The notes: generated by a model from the sequence alone, not told the origin. A DNA stretch of 36,946 nucleotides from Alphaproteobacteria bacterium (GCA_027483385.1 JAIXUT010000090.1:1-36946), one strand, 5' to 3'. Shown: positions 8,174-16,684, numbered from the stretch's first letter. Translations and numbers: made by a program.

Positions 8174-8893
8174 ATGAATAGTCGTCCGCAAGCGCAGCAC
8201 GTGGTGCTGAATGCCGTTGGCAAACCTACCCAAGGCAAAGGGGCCGCTCGGGCGCTGCGCCGTGCTGGCATGGTGCCAGGCGTGATTTACGGCAAGGGCA
8301 CCGAAGCTGGCGAAACCATTGGCGTGAACGGCCAGGATTTGGCCAAGGCCCTGCGCGCTGGCCACTTTTTCACCAACACCCAGGAACTCAACATTGCTGG
8401 TAAAGTGGTGAAGGTGATTGCCCGCGATATCCAGCGCCACCCGGTCAGCGATATGCCCGTGCACATCGATTTCATCCGGTTTGACCCAAGCCGTATCATG
8501 AACGTGAACGTGACTGTGAACATCGTTGGTGCCGACAAGAGCCCCGGGATTAAACTGGGCGGGGTGCTGCAGCTGGTGGAAGCCGAGCTGGAAGTTGTCT
8601 GCCGCGCCGACAGCATTCCGCAAGAAATTACCGTGGATATCAGTGGTCTGGATATTGGTGACAGCGTCCACTTAAGCGAAATTAAGCTGCCTGAAGGTGT
8701 GAAGAGCGCCGTGACCGACCGCGACCTGACGATTGCCAGCGTGGTCAGCACCCGCACCAGCAAGATGGAAGAAGATGAAGCCGCTGTGGCAGCGCCCGTC
8801 AGCGCCGAAGTTCCTGCGGCCTCGCAAAAGAACGATGGCAAGCCTGCGGCGGCACCTGCAGCCCCCGCCAAGGATGCCAAAAAGGGCAAGTAA
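8174..8893 (+). CDS. rplY: 50S ribosomal protein L25, general stress protein Ctc type
   Basis: L25 binds 5S rRNA in the large ribosomal subunit. The 239-residue product has the N-terminal L25 domain (about 8-95, with RALRRAGMVPGVIYGKG and HVDFIRF-like HIDFIRF) and the C-terminal TL5/Ctc beta domain (about 100-190, with DISGLDIGDSVHLSEIKLPEGV). A tail of some 45 residues rich in Ala, Pro and Lys follows, as in other alphaproteobacterial L25 proteins. AAGGGAA precedes the ATG. pth, the frequent partner of rplY, is not downstream; a terminator follows directly. Confidence 0.97.
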   Translation: MNSRPQAQHVVLNAVGKPTQGKGAARALRRAGMVPGVIYGKGTEAGETIGVNGQDLAKALRAGHFFTNTQELNIAGKVVKVIARDIQRHPVSDMPVHIDFIRFDPSRIMNVNVTVNIVGADKSPGIKLGGVLQLVEAELEVVCRADSIPQEITVDISGLDIGDSVHLSEIKLPEGVKSAVTDRDLTIASVVSTRTSKMEEDEAAVAAPVSAEVPAASQKNDGKPAAAPAAPAKDAKKGK

Positions 8894-8904
8894 GCCTGCC
8901 TACC

Positions 8905-8937
8905 AAAAAAAATGGCCCCTGCGTGGGGTCATTTTTT
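8905..8937. terminator. Bidirectional terminator between rplY and the convergent stress gene
   Basis: An imperfect stem, ATGGCCCC / GGGGTCAT, with a TGCG loop is flanked by a run of eight A on one side and six T on the other. It can therefore end both rplY and the minus-strand gene ending at 8953. Confidence 0.8.
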
Positions 8938-8952
8938 GAGATATTTATTGTT

Positions 8953-9501
8953 TTACATATTCATCGAAGTTGCGGCGCTTGGGCGTTGGCGATAGGTGCC
9001 CAGGCCCTTGGCCAGTTCTTCGTTTTGGTGATTGGTCAGGATTGCCTGAATCCGCTCGGCGGGAATATCGTCGCCGCGCACACTCACCAGCGTGCCGCCT
9101 TGCCGGATATGGTCGGCGTAGCGGTCGGCATCTTCACGCGTCACGGTTTCGCCTTCCCAGAGGCTCATCAGGCTGCCCGCCGTGGCGCCGATGACCGAAC
9201 CTGTCACCATTCCTGCCAGGGCTGTGGTCAGCCAACCTGCGGCAATCAGGGGCCCAATGCCAGGAATGGCAATGATGCCAAGGCCCGCCATCAGGCCACC
9301 GGCGGCCCCCAAGGCGCCGCCCATGGTGGTGCCTTTTCCCGCGTCTTCGAGGGTGGCCGAGACTTGCTCCATTTCGTAAACCTTTTCGGCGTCGTTGGAG
9401 ATAAAGCTAAGGTTGCTTTCGCTCACTCCCGCTTCCCGCAGCGCCATGACGGCGGCGTTGGCATGATGATAGGTGTAAAAGCTGGCGGTTTGCATGCTCA
9501 T
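8953..9501 (-). CDS. General-stress (YflT/GSP17M-like) glycine-zipper protein
   Basis: The 182-residue protein begins with a short alpha/beta domain (about 5-45, SFYTYHHANAAVMALREAGV). A hydrophobic glycine-zipper block follows (about 58-115, with GGALGAAGGLMAGLGIIAIPGIGPLIAAG split by GSVIGATAG), then a C-terminal domain with YADHIRQGGTLVSV (about 128-143). This pattern matches proteins annotated as general stress protein 17M/YflT-like or DUF1269-like. The glycine-rich block is likely membrane-embedded. AAAGGA lies upstream of the start. It sits in a run of stress-related genes; biochemical function is unknown. Confidence 0.8.
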   Translation of the reverse strand: MSMQTASFYTYHHANAAVMALREAGVSESNLSFISNDAEKVYEMEQVSATLEDAGKGTTMGGALGAAGGLMAGLGIIAIPGIGPLIAAGWLTTALAGMVTGSVIGATAGSLMSLWEGETVTREDADRYADHIRQGGTLVSVRGDDIPAERIQAILTNHQNEELAKGLGTYRQRPSAATSMNM

Positions 9502-9565
9502 GGTGGGTATCCTTTATATTGTGTGGTTAATTAGCGGCCCGAGGTACTGCATGTGGATTGGCTAT

Positions 9566-9976
9566 TCATTTGCCCCGAGAGGTATGGCCTGAGGCGTGGA
9601 TATTGCCCTGATAATCGAACTGGACAGGGGTGCGGATGCCGCCGCGCATGGTGTCGGCTTGCCAGACGCCGTTCTCGTTTAGGCGCAGATTGTTGACGTT
9701 TTCATAACCCATATTTTGCAAGCGTTCCTGCACTTGGCTGCGGGTAAAACTGTTGCGGCCAGGCACTGGGGCGCTGGGGTTGGTGGTGCCCGACATCGCC
9801 ACGGCGGGGTACTTGGTGAGGGTGTGGCTGACGCTGCGGGCGGTATCATCCATGGCAGAGTTTTGCATGCGCAGCGAGTTGTTGCCGTCTTGAGTCATGT
9901 TATTTTGGGCCATGGCTGCGGCGGCAGAGGTCACCGCCATTATGGTTATGAAAGCAGGAATATAATACCGGTTCAT
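9566..9976 (-). CDS. Secreted PepSY-like protein
   Basis: The 136-residue product starts with a clear signal peptide (MNRYYIPAFITIMAVTSAAA, cleaved near AMAQ). The mature C-terminal half (RSQVQERLQNMGYENVNNLR, then GVWQADTMRGG) has the pattern of a PepSY_2-type domain, often found in small periplasmic proteins that bind or inhibit other proteins. Start 9976 is chosen because AGGAG lies 7 bases upstream and the signal peptide begins there; an in-frame ATG at 10003 lacks this. It is probably a separate transcript from its neighbours. The domain call is by pattern and is moderately sure. Confidence 0.72.
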   Translation of the reverse strand: MNRYYIPAFITIMAVTSAAAAMAQNNMTQDGNNSLRMQNSAMDDTARSVSHTLTKYPAVAMSGTTNPSAPVPGRNSFTRSQVQERLQNMGYENVNNLRLNENGVWQADTMRGGIRTPVQFDYQGNIHASGHTSRGK

Positions 9977-10141
9977 GAAGATTCTCCTAGGTTGGGTTAA
10001 CATTGAAGTCGTGCATCACGACCGTGCAGCATTATGGTGCCGCCGTAGGGTTAAAACTTCCATGCGGGAATGCACCTGCAGTGTGTGAAAGCCATAAAAG
10101 TTTAAACCAAGTCTTAACCAAATTTTTGGCCAAGTTATTGA

Positions 10142-10516
10142 TTAGCGGCTCCGCCGCGACCAGCCGCGCATGAAGGCCTGCATTGCATCGTGTGGCAAAC
10201 CAGCCTTGTGCGGTTTTTCGGGCACCAACGGGTTCATCTGCAGCGCCGCACCAATCAGCAGGGCGCAACCCAGCGAAAGTGCCGCCAGTATCAACAGCAG
10301 GTCATCGGGCTGCAGGGTAGGCCAGCCCAAATAAATCAAAGCCGCAATGATCAAAAACACCGATTGCGCCACTAGCCACCCCGCCAATAAAATCAGCCCA
10401 CCATAGATGGCCATTTTTTTGGGGATTGGCCAGCCAGATCGTCCTGATTCGGCAGGCATCAGGTAGCGTTGCAAAAGCCAGGTTGCGATCACCCCGCCAA
10501 GTTGTGGAAGCGCCAT
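10142..10516 (-). CDS. YqjE-like holin-family membrane protein
   Basis: The 124-residue protein has two central hydrophobic segments (about 36-62 and 72-94) between a short N-terminus and a basic C-terminus (FMRGWSRRSR). It follows the YqjD/ElaB-like gene by 20 bp on the same strand. In many proteobacteria a DUF883 gene is followed by a DUF1469/YqjE-type membrane gene, and both context and topology fit. Sequence similarity to YqjE is not strong by eye. Role unknown; probably an inner-membrane stress protein. Confidence 0.62.
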   Translation of the reverse strand: MALPQLGGVIATWLLQRYLMPAESGRSGWPIPKKMAIYGGLILLAGWLVAQSVFLIIAALIYLGWPTLQPDDLLLILAALSLGCALLIGAALQMNPLVPEKPHKAGLPHDAMQAFMRGWSRRSR

Positions 10517-10536
10517 GTGAATAGGCTTCGATTGCT

Positions 10537-10851
10537 TTAACGCCGGCCCATCATGCGGCTTAACAGCACGCCTGCCATGAAGGCGCCGGCGAGCATGATG
10601 AGGGGCCGATCCTGGGTGCGACCTTCTATCTCACGCCCAACGCTGCTCAGGGCCTCGCCGGTGCGGTCGTAGGCATCGCGCAGCACCTCGCCGCCGCGTT
10701 CGGCCAATTCAGTCATCCCGCTGCCCACATCATCGCGCACGTCCTCGGCAAAGTCGGCGGCTGTTTGCTTGGCTTCCCGAACTTTGCGTTCGGCACGCAT
10801 CATGGTTTTACGGGGCTCTTGAGTGGCTTTACTTTGGGTATCGCGTGGCAT
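10537..10851 (-). CDS. DUF883/ElaB-YqjD-like membrane-anchored protein
   Basis: The 104-residue protein has a long charged amphipathic helix (about 15-78, with KVREAKQTAADFAEDVRDDV). It ends in a single C-terminal membrane span (LIMLAGAFMAGVLLSRMMG) and RR. This is the layout of ElaB/YqjD/YgaM proteins, which anchor at the inner membrane and, for YqjD, bind ribosomes in stationary phase. AAGGATC precedes the ATG. It is the first gene of a likely two-gene operon with the YqjE-like gene. Confidence 0.8.
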   Translation of the reverse strand: MPRDTQSKATQEPRKTMMRAERKVREAKQTAADFAEDVRDDVGSGMTELAERGGEVLRDAYDRTGEALSSVGREIEGRTQDRPLIMLAGAFMAGVLLSRMMGRR

Positions 10852-11159
10852 GGTTATGATCCTTTATAATGCTGGTTAAAAATCTGTTTGATGCGGTACC
10901 TGGGAATTTGGCGCCGGTTAAAAATAAATAGAGCACCTCGGGATAAAAAAGCTGTACCCGCTCGCGCTTGAAATATCTAAATTTGATAGAAATTAGTGGA
11001 ATTTTATTTGCTGTGTGATTAAAAAACAGGCACATCGGCGATTTTAAAAATCTTTAAACCTCTTTAAGCCTTTTTTTATGGCGCATGCGCCATGGTTACG
11101 ACGTGGAGAGCACCATGGTCTTCACAAGAAAAACCATTGGTAAAAAAGGAAGCCATACC
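10852..11159. other. AT-rich intergenic region with a 16-bp palindrome
   Basis: This 308-bp gap separates divergent genes and is AT-rich (several TTTAAA motifs). It contains a perfect 16-bp palindrome at 11078-11093 (ATGGCGCATGCGCCAT) preceded by seven T, and a smaller palindrome GATTTTAAAAATC near 11040. It probably carries both promoters. I see no convincing gene here; the short open frame across 10829-11035 has no ribosome site. Confidence 0.5.
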
Positions 11160-11354
11160 ATGCGCAAAATCTACAGCACGATCCCGATGAATGCTTTGGC
11201 CCGTAGCCAGCCACTTAATAAAAAAAGTCAGCGTAACGAGGATTACGATGACGGCACCGACGAAGACTTGGGCCGCCAGCGTCAGCGTCAACGCACCCCG
11301 CGCCAACGGCCGGTGGATGTTTACGACAACGAACAGGATGTCTGGCAAATGTAG
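11160..11354 (+). CDS. Small highly charged hypothetical protein
   Basis: This 64-residue protein starts MRKIYSTIPMNALARSQPLN and continues with an acidic patch (NEDYDDGTDED) and an Arg/Gln-rich patch (GRQRQRQRTPRQRP). It looks disordered. The start at 11160 is chosen because AAGGAAG lies 8 bases upstream; the longer frame from 11085 lacks a ribosome site. A strong terminator follows 18 bp after the stop, which supports a real small gene. No family recognised. Confidence 0.65.
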   Translation: MRKIYSTIPMNALARSQPLNKKSQRNEDYDDGTDEDLGRQRQRQRTPRQRPVDVYDNEQDVWQM

Positions 11355-11372
11355 TTGGCCAACCTCCGCAAC

Positions 11373-11400
11373 AACCCTTCGGCAACGAAGGGTTTTTTTT
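11373..11400 (+). terminator. Terminator of the 64-residue protein gene
   Basis: The perfect 9-bp stem AACCCTTCG / CGAAGGGTT has a GCAA tetraloop and is followed by a run of T. Confidence 0.92.
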
Positions 11401-11508
11401 GGCATCATGCACGTGTGCCTGACCCACCCGTTTGCAGGCTGCTTGGCTGCGTATAAAAGTATTAGGCATAGTAAGAGGCAAGCCTTTTAAGTGATGTAAC
11501 CCATGCTG

Positions 11509-11535
11509 AAAAAAATGGCCCGAAATTTTCGGGCC
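11509..11535 (-). terminator. Terminator of the YciF-like gene
   Basis: On the minus strand the stem GGCCCG / CGGGCC around an AT-rich loop is followed by A and then seven T. It lies about 23 bp past the stop at 11558. Confidence 0.85.
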
Positions 11536-11557
11536 AAACTTTGAGTAATAAACCCAA

Positions 11558-12361
11558 CTACTTTTTAGGCGTGATTTTCTTTCTGGCTTTGCCACCCGTT
11601 GCCTTGCGGCCATTGGCCGATTTGGAGCTGGGGCGTATGCTGCCACTGCTTTGCTCGGTGGTTTCGGGAGTGCCGCCTTTGACCGACTTGCTTGGGCCAG
11701 TGGCGGTGCGGGTGGTTTTGCGTTGCGCGGCCATGCGCTTGGGCGAAGGATTGCCTTGGGTGCTGGATTTGCTGCGCGTGGCAGGCGTTTCATCTTCAGT
11801 GAAATCGATGATGGTTGTGCTATCATCTTCATCGTCTTCTTCAGCAGTATTGCGTTGGTAATCTTCCAGCAATTCCAGCGTCTCATTTTCATCGGCCAGA
11901 TTGAGTTCCAGCAGCTCGGCCACTTTGGGCTCCAGCAATTGCTCGGCCCATAAAATCATGGTGTCGTAGCGGCCAATTTCATAGTGTTCTACGGCCTGGG
12001 CTGCGAACACAATGGCGGTGTCGCGCAGCTCATCGGAAGTATTGCCCACCAGGTGGTTGCCTTCGGCCAGAATGCCTTTCATGGCTTGGCAGGTTTCGGT
12101 GGTGGGTTCGATACCCAGCAGGGTAAAGACTTGTTCGAGTCGTTCGATGTGCATGCGGGTCTGGCTGTGGTGGGTGGCAAGCATTTCGTGCACTTGGGCG
12201 TCTCGTGCCAGCGGTTCCATTTCTTCCAGCATGGCGAGAATTTGGTGTTCGGCCCAGTAAATATCTTTCAAGGCATGAACAAACATTTTCGCTTTGGTAT
12301 CAATTTTGGGCTGTGGAGAAAGCATATTTTTAAGGTCGTCGAAGGTGGATGAGAGTGCCAT
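11558..12361 (-). CDS. YciF/DUF892 ferritin-like protein with long basic tail
   Basis: Residues about 22-170 form a DUF892 (YciE/YciF) four-helix ferritin-like domain, with ALKDIYWAEHQILAMLEEM, a HHSQTRMHIERLEQVF helix and AVEHYEIGRYD carrying the usual Glu/His ligands. An acidic linker (AEEDDEDDS) is followed by about 95 residues rich in Lys, Arg, Ser, Thr and Pro, ending KARKKITPKK. Ordinary YciF proteins are about 165 residues, so the tail is extra and resembles histone-like or DNA-binding low-complexity tails. The family is induced by osmotic and general stress. AAAGGAA precedes the ATG and a terminator follows. Confidence 0.9.
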   Translation of the reverse strand: MALSSTFDDLKNMLSPQPKIDTKAKMFVHALKDIYWAEHQILAMLEEMEPLARDAQVHEMLATHHSQTRMHIERLEQVFTLLGIEPTTETCQAMKGILAEGNHLVGNTSDELRDTAIVFAAQAVEHYEIGRYDTMILWAEQLLEPKVAELLELNLADENETLELLEDYQRNTAEEDDEDDSTTIIDFTEDETPATRSKSSTQGNPSPKRMAAQRKTTRTATGPSKSVKGGTPETTEQSSGSIRPSSKSANGRKATGGKARKKITPKK

Positions 12362-12540
12362 GGTGCGATTCCTTTATTATGGTTGGCAGAAGGTGTTGAA
12401 CACCGTCTTTTGTAAGGCGGCTTGGGCTTAATCTGCGGGTAGTACTCGATAAAGGTCGATACGAACTGCCGCGAGAGTTATAAAAATATTAAAATGCGCA
12501 GGCGGTATTTTTAGGTTTTTTATACAATTTTTATACAAGC

Positions 12541-12580
12541 TGCCGCTTACGCAATGGTTTTTTCGTAAGGTTTGGCGGCA
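12541..12580 (+). promoter_or_regulatory. Hairpin in the probable 5' leader of the OmpA-family gene
   Basis: TGCCGC (12541-12546) pairs with GCGGCA (12575-12580) and TTACG (12547-12551) with CGTAA (12564-12568), leaving a one-sided bulge. It lies 43 bp before the start codon and downstream of AT-rich, -10-like sequence (TATACA near 12520-12535). It could stabilise the mRNA, but this is inference. Confidence 0.45.
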
Positions 12581-12623
12581 CAACTGGGTATGTTTTTGCT
12601 TTAACCCACAGAAAGACCACACC

Positions 12624-13598
12624 ATGAAAAAATTTAACCCGAAAACAATGAAACTGATGATTCTAAGCTCGGCGCTGGTGGGGCTTGGTTATACCAGCGT
12701 AAGCTTCGCTGCAGGCGGCGGAATTGTGGCGCCGTATTCCAGCAGTTACGCCGCGATGCTTGCAAATGCGTACAGTAACTTTGCGCATCTCGAAAACAAT
12801 GACCGCACCGACCAAATTGATGCCGATGAACTAAAGACGCGGGCAGTGGCCGCCTACAACGGTAATAATGTGTTGCCACTGCGGCCCGATCAAGTCCGCA
12901 GCGTGCAGGCCAGCCCCGCGCAATTGCAGGCCGATTACCAAGCCATCAACCGCGCGACCATGAACCCCGAGAACCTGCAACAATACCCGCGCGACGTGGC
13001 AATGGCGCAGGCCGCTTACGATTGTTATGCGCTTCAACAGCAATCGGAACCCTATGCCTCGCACAACCTGCGCCGTTGCGAGCCGACCTTTCGATATTTA
13101 ATGAGTAAGCTTGACAGGCCCATGGCCGCCGCCGAGCCCGCGCCGCAACCCAAAATGGCTGCCGCCCCTGTGGTGGCGCCCGTGCTGGTGCGTTACGATG
13201 TGGTGGAAACCCAGGTGGTGTACTTTGATTGGGATAAAGCCACCCTGACTGAAGCCTCCCGCAGCAAGTTAAATGAGGTGAAAGCCGGCATGGCGGGCGA
13301 GGAAAATACCTGGAAGCGGATTGCGCTGACTGCCCACACCGACCGCAGTGGGAAAGAGCTTTACAACCAAGGGCTTTCCGAACGCCGCCTGCGCGCCGTG
13401 CGCGAGTACTTGCAAATTATCCCCGTTGATACTGCCGAAGTTGATACCCGCGCGCTGGGCGAAAACAACCCGCCAGTGCCGACCATCGACGGCGTACGCG
13501 AACCGCGTAACCGGGTAGTGGAAATTATGGTCGTGAAAGAAAAGGCCGAGGCTCAGATGCCGGCCACCGAAGGTAACCCGAGCCCGACCGATTACTAA
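12624..13598 (+). CDS. OmpA-family outer-membrane/peptidoglycan-binding protein
   Basis: The 324-residue product has a signal peptide (about 1-29, ending YTSVSFA-AGG). An unfamiliar N-terminal half (about 30-170) contains two cysteines near YDCYALQQ and LRRCEPT and is followed by a Pro/Ala linker. A C-terminal OmpA-like domain (about 190-305) has VVYFDWDKATL, TAHTDRSGKELYNQGLSERR and the closing EPRNRVVEIMV, including the Asp and Arg that bind diaminopimelate. It likely ties the outer membrane to peptidoglycan. The N-terminus does not look like the eight-strand OmpA barrel. It is adjacent to the KdpD-like kinase gene, 124 bp upstream of it. Confidence 0.9.
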   Translation: MKKFNPKTMKLMILSSALVGLGYTSVSFAAGGGIVAPYSSSYAAMLANAYSNFAHLENNDRTDQIDADELKTRAVAAYNGNNVLPLRPDQVRSVQASPAQLQADYQAINRATMNPENLQQYPRDVAMAQAAYDCYALQQQSEPYASHNLRRCEPTFRYLMSKLDRPMAAAEPAPQPKMAAAPVVAPVLVRYDVVETQVVYFDWDKATLTEASRSKLNEVKAGMAGEENTWKRIALTAHTDRSGKELYNQGLSERRLRAVREYLQIIPVDTAEVDTRALGENNPPVPTIDGVREPRNRVVEIMVVKEKAEAQMPATEGNPSPTDY

Positions 13599-13722
13599 CA
13601 ACCGCGCTGGCACATACCCGCAGCAGTCACCAAGTCAAGCTGCAGGCCGCGCGCTGGCCAACCATCGGTTAGGCTGCGTGCGGCAGCTGTGCTAGGCTTA
13701 GAGCAGGAAAATACACAGACCC

Positions 13723-15930
13723 ATGTCTCCTTCATCAAAAACACGCAGCCCAGGGCGCCTTAAGGTGCACTTGGAAGTGTTGCCCGGGGTTGCCGCCTGG
13801 GGGTTGCTGGTGAATCAGCTGAACCGCTTGCCCGTTGGCCGAGGCCTGGTTTTTTTAACGGCAGGAAGCATCGATACCGAAGCTTTGGATAAATACCATT
13901 TAAAGCCGGTGCTGGTGAAAAGCTTGCTGGATGAAGGCGTGCTGAAGGAGCTGAATGAAGCCAACCCCCAGGTGGTGGTCGTGCCACGGCTGGTGGCACG
14001 GGAACTGGAGCCCGCGGCCCATGAAATCTATACCCAGCGCCTGATTGCGGTGCTGGAAGCTGGCTACACCATTGAAACCACCCTGCCGATTATTGCTTAC
14101 GAAGGCGTGAAGGATTTACTGAAACCGCCGATTCCGTGGCCACTGCACGCGCAAGTGAACGGGACTTTTCTGCGCCATTACGTCGGCCAATATGTGCTGT
14201 GCGATATTTCCCCCCAAGCCATTATTAACCGTTTGTCGCGGGGGATTATTGAGCAACCTCACAAAGGCCAAAACGGCCTCACCAATTACGGCGTGAATTT
14301 GGCTAATATTCACCGTCTACGCGAACTGATGCTGCGCTTGGCCACGGCCCACGCCACCGATACCACCCGCCAGGCAACCTTGGCCCCTTTAACCCTGCCC
14401 GATGACAACCCGTGGTCGTCGGCCTCATGGCGATTTTCAGTCACTGAAGTGGGCCAGGGACTGCTTTCGCTGGCGGTCACGGCGGGGGTGCTGGGGTACT
14501 TTTTTATGCAAGGGTATATCAGCCTTACGGCGATGGCCATGGGGCTGCTTGGGGTAATTCTGGTGGTATCATTCAACAGCAATGTGCTGACCACACTGAT
14601 CAGTGGTATTGCGGCTTCGTTTTGGCTGGCGTGGCTGGCGGGCTATGCCGAATTTAATTTACAAAATTCATCGTTGCTTAATGGCGATATTGTACTGATT
14701 TTGGCAATTATTTGGGTAGCACTTCTGGCACTTAAATTACGTTTTCGGCAGGAACATCGGCAAACCGTTGAAGAAAGCCAGACCCGAACTTTATTGCGGC
14801 TGGTTTATGATGTCGGCGCCATTCGATTGCCCAAGGATATTTTAGAGGAGGCGCTGCTTAATTTACAAAATAGCCTAGGGCTGCAAACGGTTTACTTGCC
14901 CCTGGAAAACAGCGAACTGGTCTTTCCAACCAAGCGCGGGTTGACTGAGCTTGAATTGAGCAGCGCCCAAGAAGCGATGCAGAGCGGGGCGATTCAGGCC
15001 CCACAAGCCCTTGGGCAATACCTGTGGTGCCCAGTGCTTTCGGGCGATGATATGCTGGGCGTGCTTGGTGTGCGCCACAAACACCAGCAGCAGTCGTTGC
15101 TGGAACCAGGCTACGATTTTCTCGCGTTTATCCGAACTTACAGCCGTCTGCTGGGCGGGGCGATGCGGCGGGCATTTTACGATATTGAACGCACCGAAGC
15201 CGGCCATTTGGCCAGCCGCGAAAGTCTGCGGTCGTCGTTATTGGCCAGCGTGTCGCATGATCTAAAAACGCCGTTGGTCAGCATTATCGGCAGCCTTTCA
15301 ATGCTCGATTACGTCGGCGATGGCCTCCCGGCCGCCCAACGGCAGGAGCTCATCGGGGCCGCCCTGCACGAGGCTGAGCGTTTGCACCGTATCGTACATA
15401 ATGTGCTGGAGATGGCCAAGCTGGAATCGGGGGCCAACCTTTCTAGCCGCACCCCGATTGATGCGGTGGATACGCTCAAGCTCGCGGCCGCCCGCTTACA
15501 GCCATCCTACCCGCAGTTTAAACTTGAACTTCGCGATTTCAGCCAAGGCAAGCTGGTGTGGGGCGATGAATTGCTGCTGTCGCAAGTCTTTACCAATCTG
15601 CTGGAAAACGCCGCCAAGTACGGGTTGGCAGGGCACGCCGTGGTGGCCCGCTTCCAGGCCGACCACGCCAATCAGCGCCTGATGATCGAAATCAGCAGTG
15701 TTGGCAACCCGGTGGCCCCCGAGGATTTACCGCGCATTTTTGATAAGTTTTACCGCAGCAACTACACGGACACAAAAATGGCAGGCAGTGGCCTTGGGCT
15801 TGCCATCTGTAAAGCAATTGTGGAAGCCCACGACGGCACCATCGAGGCCGAAATTGTTGAAAATGAACCCGGTGGCATGTTGTTTCGGGTCTATTTACCT
15901 ACCACCAAACTGACCGGCCCCATTACCTAA
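13723..15930 (+). CDS. KdpD-like sensor histidine kinase with degenerate N-terminal ATP site
   Basis: The 735-residue kinase follows KdpD order. The KdpD sensor domain (about 10-205) retains LCDISPQAIINRLSRGII. Four membrane spans (about 240-345) follow, then a GAF-like region (about 365-485), HisKA with H512 in SVSHDLKTPL, and HATPase_c with LLENAAKYG, DKFYRSNYTD and GSGLGLAI. The usual Walker A (GxxPGVGKT) reads VLPGVAAWG (19-27) with no Lys, and the usual VDELAHTN reads VPRLVARE, so this domain probably does not bind ATP as in KdpD. The response-regulator gene is 22 bp downstream. No kdpFABC potassium-pump gene is nearby, so the signal may not be potassium. Confidence 0.9.
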   Translation: MSPSSKTRSPGRLKVHLEVLPGVAAWGLLVNQLNRLPVGRGLVFLTAGSIDTEALDKYHLKPVLVKSLLDEGVLKELNEANPQVVVVPRLVARELEPAAHEIYTQRLIAVLEAGYTIETTLPIIAYEGVKDLLKPPIPWPLHAQVNGTFLRHYVGQYVLCDISPQAIINRLSRGIIEQPHKGQNGLTNYGVNLANIHRLRELMLRLATAHATDTTRQATLAPLTLPDDNPWSSASWRFSVTEVGQGLLSLAVTAGVLGYFFMQGYISLTAMAMGLLGVILVVSFNSNVLTTLISGIAASFWLAWLAGYAEFNLQNSSLLNGDIVLILAIIWVALLALKLRFRQEHRQTVEESQTRTLLRLVYDVGAIRLPKDILEEALLNLQNSLGLQTVYLPLENSELVFPTKRGLTELELSSAQEAMQSGAIQAPQALGQYLWCPVLSGDDMLGVLGVRHKHQQQSLLEPGYDFLAFIRTYSRLLGGAMRRAFYDIERTEAGHLASRESLRSSLLASVSHDLKTPLVSIIGSLSMLDYVGDGLPAAQRQELIGAALHEAERLHRIVHNVLEMAKLESGANLSSRTPIDAVDTLKLAAARLQPSYPQFKLELRDFSQGKLVWGDELLLSQVFTNLLENAAKYGLAGHAVVARFQADHANQRLMIEISSVGNPVAPEDLPRIFDKFYRSNYTDTKMAGSGLGLAICKAIVEAHDGTIEAEIVENEPGGMLFRVYLPTTKLTGPIT

Positions 15931-15952
15931 CTTAAACCAGGAAACCCAGACC

Positions 15953-16684
15953 ATGCACAACAAAATCAAAATCCTGATTATCGATGACGAACCCCAAATT
16001 CGGCGCTTTTTAAGCATTGGTTTAAAACATGCTGGCTACGATACCGAAGAGGCCGTCGATGGTGCCAGCGCCATCCGCCTCACCCGGGCGATCCGGCCCG
16101 ATTTAATTCTGCTGGATTTGGGACTGCCGGATATGGACGGCCAGCAGGTGGTGGTGCAACTGCGGGCGGAAAAGATTTTAGCGCCTATCATGATCCTTTC
16201 GGTGCGGAACGATGCAGTGGATATTATTACAGCGCTGGATAGTGGCGCCGATGATTACTTAACGAAACCCTTTGGCATGGAAGAATTGCTGGCGCGGTTA
16301 CGCAGCCTGAAACGCCGCGCGGTACAAACCCAAACAGGCGGGCAGGACGTGCTGGAAATTGCCAACTTAAAAATCGATTTGGCGCGCCACGAAGTGCTGG
16401 TGAATGGCCAGCTGGCCGAGCTTTCGCCCAAAGAATTTAAAATACTCTACGAATTGGCCCTTCACCCCAACCGTGCCCTCACGCACCGGCATTTGCTGAT
16501 GAAAGTCTGGGGCCCCGCCCAGGCCGATGAAGCGCAGTATTTGCGGGTGTACATGGGCCAGCTGCGGAAAAAGTTGGCGGTGAATGGCTTGGAACCGAAT
16601 TATATCCGTACCTTGCAAGGCGTTGGTTATATGCTCGATACCGAAGTTGGCGTGGCAGGGGAGCCGAATGCGACAGAAGCTTAG
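15953..16684 (+). CDS. KdpE/OmpR-family response regulator
   Basis: The 243-residue regulator has a receiver domain (about 5-120) with acidic D11/D12, phospho-acceptor D55 in LILLDLGLPD, the conserved Ser in MILSVRNDA and Lys in YLTKPF. A C-terminal OmpR/PhoB winged helix follows (about 135-232; LSPKEFKILYELALHPNR, VYMGQLRKKL, YIRTLQGVGYML). The start follows AGGAAA and lies 22 bp after the kinase gene, so the two are surely one operon and a cognate pair. Targets are not evident; the neighbouring OmpA-family and stress genes are reasonable guesses only. Confidence 0.94.
   Translation: MHNKIKILIIDDEPQIRRFLSIGLKHAGYDTEEAVDGASAIRLTRAIRPDLILLDLGLPDMDGQQVVVQLRAEKILAPIMILSVRNDAVDIITALDSGADDYLTKPFGMEELLARLRSLKRRAVQTQTGGQDVLEIANLKIDLARHEVLVNGQLAELSPKEFKILYELALHPNRALTHRHLLMKVWGPAQADEAQYLRVYMGQLRKKLAVNGLEPNYIRTLQGVGYMLDTEVGVAGEPNATEA

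Noticed and set aside
10829-11035. 68-codon minus-strand frame
   Set aside because: AT-rich intergenic DNA with no ribosome site, overlapping the start of the YqjD-like gene.
12428-12625. 65-codon minus-strand frame between the YciF-like and OmpA-family genes
   Set aside because: No ribosome site, and it covers AT-rich promoter/leader DNA with a hairpin.
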